Shown piece by piece: positions 16,016-21,448 of a DNA stretch of 21,448 nt (its first letter is position 1; each line of letters starts with the position of its first letter). A program made the position numbers and the translations under genes. Source of the DNA: an uncultured Eubacteriales bacterium (GTDB taxonomy: Bacteria; Bacillota; Clostridia; Oscillospirales; UBA644); contig CAKSPP010000004.1 of assembly GCA_934481505.1 (NCBI GenBank), positions 1 to 21,448 of the forward strand, written 5' to 3'. A model generated the notes under the pieces. It was not told the origin of the DNA, did not search any database, and was given only the letters and a program-made list of their open reading frames with translations.

Positions 16016-16044
16016 ATTTTAGCATACAGTCCCCGAAAAGTCAA
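16016..16044 (-). promoter_or_regulatory. promoter of the GlpA-like operon
   Basis: On the minus strand TTGACT (16039-16044), 17-base spacer, TAAAAT (16016-16021). The -35 directly follows the T-run of the htrA terminator. The leader is about 30 bases. Confidence 0.8.
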
Positions 16045-16080
16045 GAAAAAGCCGACCGCGAAAAAATTTTCGCAGTCGGC
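16045..16080 (-). terminator. rho-independent terminator after htrA
   Basis: On the minus strand GCCGAC-T-GCGAAAA pairs with TTTTCGC-G-GTCGGC (16051-16080), one mismatch within the stem, followed by TTTTTC (16045-16050). It lies 16 bases after the htrA stop. Confidence 0.88.
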
Positions 16081-16096
16081 TTTATAAAGATGTGTA

Positions 16097-17569
16097 TCAG
16101 TTGAAAATTCTGTTGAAGAAATCGCGGATACTTCCGCCGTAGCTTCCGCTGTTATCGTTCTGGTCGTTCTGACTGTCGTTTCCGTTCCAGCCGTTGTTTC
16201 CGCCCTGACTGTTGTTTCCGTTCTGTCCGTTATCGTTTCCGTTATACCAGCCGTTATTTCCGTTCTGGCTGCTGCCGTTCTGATTTGACGAATCGGCATC
16301 GGGTTCAAGGGTCTTATATTCCTTTGTCGAGAAGAGCGTTACGGTGACATCCATACTGTCGGCGTCACGGAGAAGGGTGACGACAACGCTGTCGCCTACT
16401 TTTTTCTGAGAGAAGTAACTGATAACTTCTTCGGTCGAAGTTACTCTCTGACCGTCAACCTTTGTGATAAGGTCGCCGACCTGAATTCCCGCTTTTTCGG
16501 CAGGACTGCCTTTTGTTACTTTCTGAATGAGAGCTCCGCCTATATTCGAATCGGTCGACGCCGTAATTCCTATCATCGGGCGATCGACGATTCCCGTTTC
16601 TTTAAGTTCGTTTATAATATCGAGAACGCTTGAAATCTGAATTGCAAAACTGATGTTTTCATAGTTCGAAGAAGCGATTTTCGCGGAGTTTATACCGATT
16701 ACTTCACCGTACATATTGCAGAGAGGACCGCCGGAGTTTCCGGAGTTTATCGCGGCGTCATGCTGGAAAACGCTCAAAACTCTGCCGAGGTTCGAGAAAC
16801 GGTAGTTATCTCTTACCGCGGAAACGTAACCCGAAGTTACGGTATTCTGCAAGGAAGTGTCGTAAGGCGTTCCGATTGCGACGACCTGATCGCCGACCTT
16901 GGTTTTTGTCGAATCGCCGAGCGTTACGGGCGTAAAGCCCTCGCCCTCTACTTTCAAAACCGCGGTATCGGAAGAAGCGTCTCCGCCGACAATTGTTGCG
17001 TCATATTCTTTTCCGTCGTCGGTCGTTACGGTGACTTTATATGCGTTTTCGATAACATGGTAATTCGTTACGATATAGCCGTCGGAAGTGATGAAAAATC
17101 CGCTGCCCATGCCGGTCCCGGTTGCGGTCGAACTCTGAACCTGAGTTACAATCATTACTGTGCTGGGTTTGACTTTTTCGGCAACGCCCGCGACGGTAAG
17201 TTTATCGGTGGTCTGCGAAATTTCGGTTTCGTAGTTTTTGTTTTCGGTTGTCGGGGTTGTTGCGGCGGCAGCTTCTTTCTGCAAACCGAGATATGCGGTA
17301 AACGAAAAAGAAACAATGCTTATCGCAAGACAAAGGGCGGTAACAACCCACAGAGCGGCATATCCGCCGTGTCTTTCTTTTTTCGGTTTTTTATTTTCGG
17401 GTTTTTGGGGTTCGGGAATTTTTTCTTCGACTTTTTCCGCAGCAACTTTTGCTTCGGGTTCCGCGGAAACATTCTCTTCGGAAACTTTTTCTTCGACGGA
17501 ATATTCGTCGGAAGTCATTTCGATATTTTCATTGACGGACTCATTGCCGTTTTCATAGATGTCGGTCAT
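16097..17569 (-). CDS. htrA: membrane-anchored HtrA/DegP-type serine protease
   Basis: A 490-residue envelope quality-control protease. An acidic cytoplasmic N-terminus (1-66) is followed by one membrane segment (about 70-93). The trypsin-like domain has the triad H171 (TNYHVI), D201 (SSDTAVLKV) and S279 (NSGNSGGPL). A single PDZ domain (about 330-415) has SPAEKAGIQVGDLITKVDGQ. An unusual Asn/Gly/Gln-rich tail (427-478) ends in an amphipathic SIRDFFNRIFN. ATG 17569 follows AAAGGAG. A promoter and direct repeats lie just upstream, and a terminator follows. No adjacent two-component system is present to explain its control. Confidence 0.95.
   Translation of the reverse strand: MTDIYENGNESVNENIEMTSDEYSVEEKVSEENVSAEPEAKVAAEKVEEKIPEPQKPENKKPKKERHGGYAALWVVTALCLAISIVSFSFTAYLGLQKEAAAATTPTTENKNYETEISQTTDKLTVAGVAEKVKPSTVMIVTQVQSSTATGTGMGSGFFITSDGYIVTNYHVIENAYKVTVTTDDGKEYDATIVGGDASSDTAVLKVEGEGFTPVTLGDSTKTKVGDQVVAIGTPYDTSLQNTVTSGYVSAVRDNYRFSNLGRVLSVFQHDAAINSGNSGGPLCNMYGEVIGINSAKIASSNYENISFAIQISSVLDIINELKETGIVDRPMIGITASTDSNIGGALIQKVTKGSPAEKAGIQVGDLITKVDGQRVTSTEEVISYFSQKKVGDSVVVTLLRDADSMDVTVTLFSTKEYKTLEPDADSSNQNGSSQNGNNGWYNGNDNGQNGNNSQGGNNGWNGNDSQNDQNDNSGSYGGSIRDFFNRIFN
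16136..16291 (-). repeat. Asn/Gly/Gln-rich low-complexity tract in the HtrA tail
   Basis: Codons for about residues 427-478 of HtrA repeat imperfect units such as QNGNNGWYNGND, QNGNN and QGGNNGWNGND. The DNA is accordingly repetitive (runs of tccgtt/ccgtta-like units on the plus strand). The other strand carries a Thr-rich spurious reading frame here. Confidence 0.85.
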
Positions 17570-17600
17570 ACAAATTGCTCCTTTCGGTTTTTACAAGTAG

Positions 17601-17628
17601 ATTATATCCGCAATTTTTGTTAGCACAA
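17601..17628 (-). promoter_or_regulatory. promoter of htrA with flanking direct repeats
   Basis: On the minus strand TATAAT (17601-17606) lies 16 bases from TTGTGC (17623-17628). The octamer AAATTGCG occurs twice on the same strand (17632-17639 and 17609-17616), 23 bases apart, on either side of the -35. Regulator unknown. Confidence 0.6.
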
Positions 17629-17648
17629 TTACGCAATTTCGGCGGAAT

Positions 17649-18185
17649 TTAGTTAAAAGCGGAAAGTTTAAGTATTACGTCGGTCGGCTCGAAATCTTCG
17701 CCCGAAAAGTCATTTTTGATTTCGCCCTCGACGGAAAACCCGCATTTTTCAAGGATTTTTAACGACGCGATATTCTTTGGGTGGCAGAACGCGACCATCT
17801 TTTTTACGCCGCAGTTTTCGAAAATATATTTGACGGCAGCCTCAACCGACTCTCTGCCGTAGCCTTTTTTATGTTCGGCGGCGGAAAGCCAGAAACCTAT
17901 CTCGGCGGCATCTTCTTCTTTCGGATAATACCGCACGCAGACAATGCCGATGGCTTTATCCCCGTCGTTTTTGCGGACCGTCCATTCTGTCGCCCCGTTA
18001 TCCCAGCGAATCATAAGATTATTGAGAAAAGCAAGTGTTTCAAGGGCGTTATCGTGTTTATTCCACGCGTTATAGCGGAAAATTTCTCCGTCGGAAAGAG
18101 CCGCATAGAAGTCTTCGACATCGGTCATATACGGTCTTGAAAGGGTAAGCCTTTCGGTTTTCAATTCTTTTTGTATGAGTTTCAT
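17649..18185 (-). CDS. GNAT N-acetyltransferase, RimJ/RimL-like
   Basis: A 178-residue acetyltransferase of the RimJ/RimL type. It begins LKTERLTLSRPYMTDVEDFY. The acetyl-CoA-binding A-motif is in EIGFWLSAAEHKKGYGRESVEAAVKYIF, and the C-terminal NIASLKILEKCGFSVEGEIKND is typical. Substrate (protein N-terminus, antibiotic or small amine) not predictable. ATG 18185 overlaps the TGA of the upstream unknown gene by four bases, so the two are co-translated. No clear terminator follows before the htrA promoter. Confidence 0.93.
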   Translation of the reverse strand: MKLIQKELKTERLTLSRPYMTDVEDFYAALSDGEIFRYNAWNKHDNALETLAFLNNLMIRWDNGATEWTVRKNDGDKAIGIVCVRYYPKEEDAAEIGFWLSAAEHKKGYGRESVEAAVKYIFENCGVKKMVAFCHPKNIASLKILEKCGFSVEGEIKNDFSGEDFEPTDVILKLSAFN

Positions 18186-19231
18186 TTTCTTTCCTCTCCG
18201 TCTTTATATGCGGCAAGAGCCCGAAGAAGACGGGCATATGCGGGTAAAGACGAAATTATTTCTCCGATTATCTTCACCGCGTCGCTGAAATCCGCCTCAT
18301 TTTTTAACGGAAAAGAATAAATTCCCTCCGAAAGAGGCGAAGAATATACCTTATTTTTATATATAACCTTTCCGACGCCCCGTCGGCAGTCGTCGCAGCG
18401 GCAGTCGCCGTCATGCAGAAAACGCACAACAAACGCCTGCGAAAACTCGTTTATCTTCCGCAGAATTTTAAGAACGGAACGGGTCGACAGATTAAAGCGG
18501 AACAAAAGACTGTCTTTTCTTTTTCCGAATTCGACCGAGAAAAGAAAGGTTTTCGTCCCTCTTTTTCTCGCGATTCTTTCCTGCACGAAATTTTCTTTAT
18601 ACACCGTCTCGAAGTCGGCGAAAAACTCCGAAAACGAAAGAAGCTCGTTTATTTCGGAAGTCGCTTTGTAAAAATAGTCTTCGTAGCCCGCAAGAAAATA
18701 TTCCTTTATAAACAGGTCGTCGGCTTCCTTTATAAAGGAAAAGTCGGCGGCGGCAAAATAGGAAAACATCTTTTTGTAAAGCTGTCTTGCGGAAAGCGAA
18801 AATCTTTTTTCCGCTCCCTCCGCAAATTCGGCAAGACCGCGAAAAACTTTTCTGTCAGAAAATGAAAGCGAAACATATTCCGCTTCGCGGCGTTTGACAG
18901 TCGGAGTGCCGTCGGGTGTCAGCATTTCACTTTTTATTCCGAGGTTTTCCGCCCTCAAAAAGACGGGATAGGGGTTTTTGACCGAAAGCCCATAGCCCGA
19001 GGCGTTTTTGATATCGGAAAAAGAGACGACATTTCTGCCCTTTTTATCGGTCTCGGCAAAAAATACGAAAAAGTAGATACATCGCAGAAGCAACAGGGAA
19101 TATTCGGGGCTGTCAAGCGAAATTATCTTCACAAGAAAACGGTGAGCCGCCGTAAGGTTATCGTCGGCTTTGCGGAAAATAGGGGAAGCTCCCTCCGAAA
19201 ACCGTTTAAGATGCCATTCCGAATATTTCAT
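18182..19231 (-). CDS. uncharacterised Phe-rich protein with CxCxxC motif
   Basis: A 349-residue protein that I cannot assign to a family. The start is ATG 19231 because AGGGAGGG lies about 6 bases upstream; an in-frame GTG at 19312 has no ribosome site and would lie inside the inverted-repeat leader. It is strongly aromatic (many Phe/Tyr), largely alpha-helical in appearance, with a hydrophobic stretch SPEYSLLLLRCIYFFVFFAE (about 41-60). A cysteine cluster C277-x-C279-x2-C282 (DGDCRCDDCRRG) near the C-terminal quarter could hold metal with other ligands. No signal peptide. It is co-translated with the GNAT gene and preceded by a roughly 240-base leader with a long inverted repeat. It may be a conserved hypothetical; function open. 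Confidence 0.8.
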   Translation of the reverse strand: MKYSEWHLKRFSEGASPIFRKADDNLTAAHRFLVKIISLDSPEYSLLLLRCIYFFVFFAETDKKGRNVVSFSDIKNASGYGLSVKNPYPVFLRAENLGIKSEMLTPDGTPTVKRREAEYVSLSFSDRKVFRGLAEFAEGAEKRFSLSARQLYKKMFSYFAAADFSFIKEADDLFIKEYFLAGYEDYFYKATSEINELLSFSEFFADFETVYKENFVQERIARKRGTKTFLFSVEFGKRKDSLLFRFNLSTRSVLKILRKINEFSQAFVVRFLHDGDCRCDDCRRGVGKVIYKNKVYSSPLSEGIYSFPLKNEADFSDAVKIIGEIISSLPAYARLLRALAAYKDGEERK

Positions 19232-19246
19232 GCCGTTCCCTCCCTG

Positions 19247-19465
19247 GGCAAAGCAGAAACGAACTATTATCGGTTTTAACGGACTGATTTCCGTCCTAAC
19301 TTTCGCAGGCACCTTGTAAATACGACAGTATTCACTGCGGTTCCTTTGTCGTTATGCCAAAAATCCGCACCGTAAAAACTGCGTGCACCCGCCGCAGAGA
19401 AATTTTCGAGGGATTTTTTCTTTTTAAGATGCAGTCGGGCGATAAAAGTTCGTTTCTGCTCTGCC
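19247..19465 (-). promoter_or_regulatory. 5' leader closed by a 26-base inverted repeat (structured RNA or MITE-like element)
   Basis: The arms at 19247-19272 and 19440-19465 are inverted copies with 24 of 26 identities. The outer 19 begin GGCAGAGCAGAAACGAACT on the minus strand, then one mismatch, then TTATCG. In minus-strand RNA one of the two differences becomes a G-U pair, leaving only one U-U mismatch. About 167 bases lie between the arms, with smaller hairpins (for example ACGGA/TCCGT and CTGCG/CGCAG). One arm begins about 5 bases after the predicted transcript start; the other ends 2-3 bases before the Shine-Dalgarno of the unknown gene. No target-site duplication was seen. Confidence 0.75.
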
Positions 19466-19476
19466 TATCTTTACCG

Positions 19477-19505
19477 AGTATAGCATAAATTTCGGAAAAT
19501 ATCAA
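19477..19505 (-). promoter_or_regulatory. promoter of the unknown-GNAT operon
   Basis: On the minus strand TTGATA (19500-19505), 17-base spacer, TATACT (19477-19482). The start would be near 19470, just outside the inverted-repeat leader. It is back to back with the MIF-gene promoter, the two -35 boxes being 8 bases apart. Confidence 0.75.
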
Positions 19506-19513
19506 GTTTTTTG

Positions 19514-19542
19514 TTGACACCGACGGTCGAATGTGGTAAAAT
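19514..19542 (+). promoter_or_regulatory. promoter of the MIF-family gene
   Basis: TTGACA (19514-19519), 17-base spacer, TAAAAT (19537-19542); start near 19549, leader of about 23 bases. Confidence 0.85.
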
Positions 19543-19571
19543 ATATTCAGAAACAAAACGGAGGATACACT

Positions 19572-19913
19572 ATGCCTTACATATCGGTAAAAACGCCGTT
19601 CCGAGCCGAAAAACAGACGGCGGAAAAGATGAAAACGGAATTCGGGAAAGCGATTGAAATTCTTCCCGGAAAAACCGAACGCTGGCTCATGGTCTCGTTT
19701 GACAGTCAGGACGAAATGTTCTTTGCCGGCTCGTCTTCGCCCTCGGCAATCGCTGAAATTTCGATATTCGGAAAAGCAAGACCCGAATATTACGAAAAGC
19801 TCACCGCCGAAGTCTGCCGCATAATTTCGGAAAACACGAAAATTCCGTCGGACAGGATATATGTAAAATACTCCGAAATCGACAACTGGGGATTTAACGG
19901 CACAAATTTCTGA
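19572..19913 (+). CDS. MIF / phenylpyruvate-tautomerase family protein
   Basis: A 113-residue tautomerase-superfamily protein related to macrophage migration inhibitory factor. The start is ATG 19572, with GGAGG 7 bases upstream, giving MPYISVKT; after Met removal Pro2 becomes the catalytic N-terminal Pro. A conserved Ser/Ala-rich stretch (SSSPSAIAEISIFGK) sits at the trimer core, and the C-terminus NWGFNGTNF matches the family's WxGxNxxxF end. It is probably cytoplasmic, with no signal. It is a single-gene unit with its own promoter. Physiological substrate unknown. Confidence 0.93.
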   Translation: MPYISVKTPFRAEKQTAEKMKTEFGKAIEILPGKTERWLMVSFDSQDEMFFAGSSSPSAIAEISIFGKARPEYYEKLTAEVCRIISENTKIPSDRIYVKYSEIDNWGFNGTNF

Positions 19914-19960
19914 TAATTGTGTCTTAATTGTAAGAAAAAAAATATTTTTATAAACAGGAC

Positions 19961-19989
19961 TTGACATTCCGCAAAAATAATGGTATAAT
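19961..19989 (+). promoter_or_regulatory. perfect-consensus promoter of the small lipoprotein gene
   Basis: TTGACA (19961-19966), 17-base spacer, TATAAT (19984-19989): full consensus in both boxes. Transcript start near 19996; leader of about 55 bases. Confidence 0.9.
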
Positions 19990-20011
19990 GTATATCCGCG
20001 GAAAGAAGTCG

Positions 20012-20032
20012 CTGTTTTATCAGATAAAACAG
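20012..20032 (+). repeat. 21-base palindrome in the lipoprotein leader
   Basis: CTGTTTTATC and GATAAAACAG are perfect inverted arms around a single A. It lies about 16 bases after the predicted start and 18 bases before the ATG. No T-run follows, so it is not a terminator. An operator or a leader hairpin are both possible. Confidence 0.75.
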
Positions 20033-20050
20033 AAAAAAATGGTGATTTTT

Positions 20051-20491
20051 ATGAAAAAAACCGTAAAAATTTTAGCTTTGATACTCTCTGCGGCAATGCT
20101 TTTCGCTATTGTTTCCTGCTCTTCCGGCTCTGTTGTCGGGAACTGGAAAACCACGATAAATGCGGCTCAGTCGCTTTCGGAAGAGCATCTCGCCCTTCTG
20201 AAATCTCTCGGAATTGCCGACAGTCTCCTTTCTATGGACTGGACTTTTTCCTTCAAGGAAGACAATACCTTTGAGATGTCGGTCGGAAACGAAACTTTCG
20301 GAACAAACGATTTATCGGGGCAATATAAAACCGATGGCTCGAAATTATATCTTTCCTCCGACGGAAACTGGACTTCTTACCTTGAATTTTCCGTATCGGG
20401 CGACAAGATGACTTTCAAAAGTCTTTCGGGAGAAAGCAGTTTTGTCGGAACGAACATAACGTTCCCGATAGAATTTTCCAAAATTGATTAA
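20051..20491 (+). CDS. small lipocalin-like lipoprotein (DUF5640-like)
   Basis: A 146-residue lipoprotein. The start is ATG 20051 with GGTGA upstream; ATG 20039 would add four residues. The signal peptide ends IVSC (MKKTVKILALILSAAMLFAIVSC). The body has the pattern VVGNWKTTI ... WTFSFKEDNTFEMSVG ... GQYKTDGSKLYLS ... FSVSGDKMTFKSL, alternating strands of a small lipocalin-like barrel seen in DUF5640-type lipoproteins of Clostridia. Function unknown; it is strongly expressed if the promoter is as good as it looks. Two hairpins follow. Confidence 0.85.
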   Translation: MKKTVKILALILSAAMLFAIVSCSSGSVVGNWKTTINAAQSLSEEHLALLKSLGIADSLLSMDWTFSFKEDNTFEMSVGNETFGTNDLSGQYKTDGSKLYLSSDGNWTSYLEFSVSGDKMTFKSLSGESSFVGTNITFPIEFSKID

Positions 20492-20519
20492 TTCTTTTTC
20501 TTTCCAATATCTTCTTTAA

Positions 20520-20552
20520 GGAAACGGGAACCGATTTTCGGTTCCCGTTTCC
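20520..20552 (+). terminator. 15-base-pair hairpin after the lipoprotein gene
   Basis: GGAAACGGGAACCGA (20520-20534) pairs perfectly with TCGGTTCCCGTTTCC (20538-20552) around TTT. The T-run after it is weak (CCATTTTA), so it may act with the next hairpin. Confidence 0.6.
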
Positions 20553-20563
20553 CCATTTTACAC

Positions 20564-20595
20564 AAAAGCCGCAGGAAAAATCCTGCGGCTTTTTT
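20564..20595 (+). terminator. bidirectional terminator between lipoprotein gene and clpC
   Basis: AAAAGCCGCAGGA (20564-20576) pairs with TCCTGCGGCTTTT (20581-20593) around AAAA, with a T-run on the plus side. On the minus side it lies 4 bases after the clpC stop, with TTTTG following. Confidence 0.88.
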
Positions 20596-20596
20596 A

Positions 20597-21448
20597 TCAT
20601 TCGGTTTTTTCTGTTTCTGCTTTTTCGGTTTCCGCCTTGTCGGGAGTTACAACGGTCGTTCCGTCTTTATAAGAAACGGTCACGCTGTCGCCCTCCTTGC
20701 AGACGCCTTCAAGCATTGCTTCGGCGATCTTATCTTCGACAGTCGACTGAATGGCTCTTTTAAGAGGTCTTGCTCCGTAAACGGGGTCGAAACCTTTATC
20801 GGAAACCGCGTCGATAACGCTGTCGTCGACGGTTACTTTGATATTCATTTTTTCAAGTCTCCTTTCGACGGACGAAAGAAGTCTTCTTGCGATTTCTTTT
20901 ATATCGTCCTTTGAGAGTTGCTCGAAAACGATGATATCGTCGATTCTGTTAAGAAATTCGGGACGGAACGCGTTTTTGAGTTCGCCCATAACGCTTTCCT
21001 TGATTTTTTCCTGATCTTTTTCGAAATCGTCGGCGGACTCGGTAAAGCCGAGGCTCTTTTTACCGTTGGTTATAAGCTTTGCACCGATATTCGAGGTCAT
21101 TATAATAACGGTGTTTTTGAAGTCGACCTTTCGTCCTTGGCTGTCGGTCAAAATGCCGTCGTCAAGAATTTGGAGCATAATATTGAAAACATCGGGGTGA
21201 GCTTTTTCGATTTCGTCGAAGAGGATTACCGAATAGGGTTTTCTTCTTACCTTTTCGGTAAGCTGACCGCCCTCTTCAAATCCGACATAGCCCGGAGGCG
21301 AGCCGATAAGTTTCGAGACGGTATGCTTTTCCATATATTCCGACATATCGACTCTTATCATTGCGTTTTCGTCGCCGAAAAGCACCTCTGCAAGAGCTTT
21401 GGAAAGCTCGGTCTTGCCGACGCCGGTAGGACCGAGGAACAGGAACGA
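20597..21448 (-). CDS. clpC: ClpC-type AAA+ unfoldase, C-terminal part
   Basis: The last 283 residues are visible; the gene enters from the right edge. This is the second ATPase domain: Walker A GPTGVGKTEL, Walker B VILFDEIEKAH, GSPPGYVGFEEGGQLTEKVRRKPYS, AFRPEFLNRIDDIIVF, and sensor 2 GARPLKRAIQ. LGF in KKSLGFTES corresponds to the ClpP-binding loop, and VMGELKNAFRPEF is ClpC-like; both favour ClpC over ClpB. The C-terminus adds an acidic AETEKAETEKTE repeat. It feeds substrates to ClpP in the cytoplasm. The N-terminal domains and any adaptor-binding region are outside the window. Confidence 0.9.
   Translation of the reverse strand, partial: SFLFLGPTGVGKTELSKALAEVLFGDENAMIRVDMSEYMEKHTVSKLIGSPPGYVGFEEGGQLTEKVRRKPYSVILFDEIEKAHPDVFNIMLQILDDGILTDSQGRKVDFKNTVIIMTSNIGAKLITNGKKSLGFTESADDFEKDQEKIKESVMGELKNAFRPEFLNRIDDIIVFEQLSKDDIKEIARRLLSSVERRLEKMNIKVTVDDSVIDAVSDKGFDPVYGARPLKRAIQSTVEDKIAEAMLEGVCKEGDSVTVSYKDGTTVVTPDKAETEKAETEKTE

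Noticed and set aside
15964..16308. Thr-rich 114-codon frame (TETTVRAETTAGTETTV)
   Set aside because: A frame-shifted reading of the Asn/Gly repeat codons of htrA.
19247..19465. 6S RNA, SRP RNA or tmRNA as explanation of the closed leader
   Set aside because: It ends at a ribosome site instead of a terminator. I saw no tmRNA-type 5' end or SRP apical motif, and pairing inside the long stem is too weak for 6S RNA.
19332..19967. 211-codon minus-strand open frame through the divergent promoter region
   Set aside because: It overlaps the MIF gene, two promoters and the inverted-repeat leader; no ribosome site and no domain.

Overview
The window looks like a chromosomal segment of a Gram-positive, low-to-mid GC Bacillota, most likely an uncultured gut or rumen Clostridia. 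The evidence is strong AGGAGG-type ribosome sites, consensus sigma-A promoters with 17-base spacers, lipobox lipoproteins, a YtrA-type GntR/ABC operon, ClpC, a membrane-anchored HtrA, and an anaerobic glycerol-3-phosphate-dehydrogenase-like flavoenzyme set with DUF1667. No tRNA, rRNA, CRISPR array or transposase gene was seen. This placement is inference; no database was consulted.

Left part (1-7743, minus strand): one tight operon read leftward from a promoter at 7715-7743. Its order is ychF, a secreted amidase-fold protein, aconitase, smpB, ruvC, ruvA, ruvB, then a PLP aminotransferase that runs off the window. Gaps are about 10-16 bases, with one 4-base overlap. The amidase has lost the catalytic Lys and the nucleophilic Ser, and ruvB carries an inferred 13-base deletion between Walker A and Walker B.

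Middle part (7803-12952, plus strand): rpsF-ssb-rpsR from a consensus promoter with a leader hairpin, closed by a terminator just upstream of ispF. After ispF and its terminator comes a GntR regulator / ABC ATPase / permease / lipoprotein operon with a promoter-overlapping operator candidate. The lipoprotein has a +1 shift at an A7 run, and the next gene (NimA/PNPOx-like flavoprotein) has an in-frame TAA.

Right part (12946-19505, minus strand): a three-gene flavoenzyme operon (DUF1667, a GlpB-like oxidoreductase, and a GlpA-like oxidoreductase with a BFD iron-sulfur domain). Then come HtrA and a two-gene operon of an unknown CxCxxC protein plus a GNAT acetyltransferase. The unknown gene has a roughly 240-base leader whose two ends form a 26-base inverted repeat. 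The arms run from just after the predicted transcript start to just before the Shine-Dalgarno, so this is either a closed structured RNA leader or a MITE-like insertion. It is the most interesting unexplained structure here.

Far right: divergently transcribed MIF/tautomerase gene, a small lipoprotein gene with its own consensus promoter and a 21-base palindrome in its leader, paired hairpin terminators, and the C-terminal part of clpC on the minus strand.
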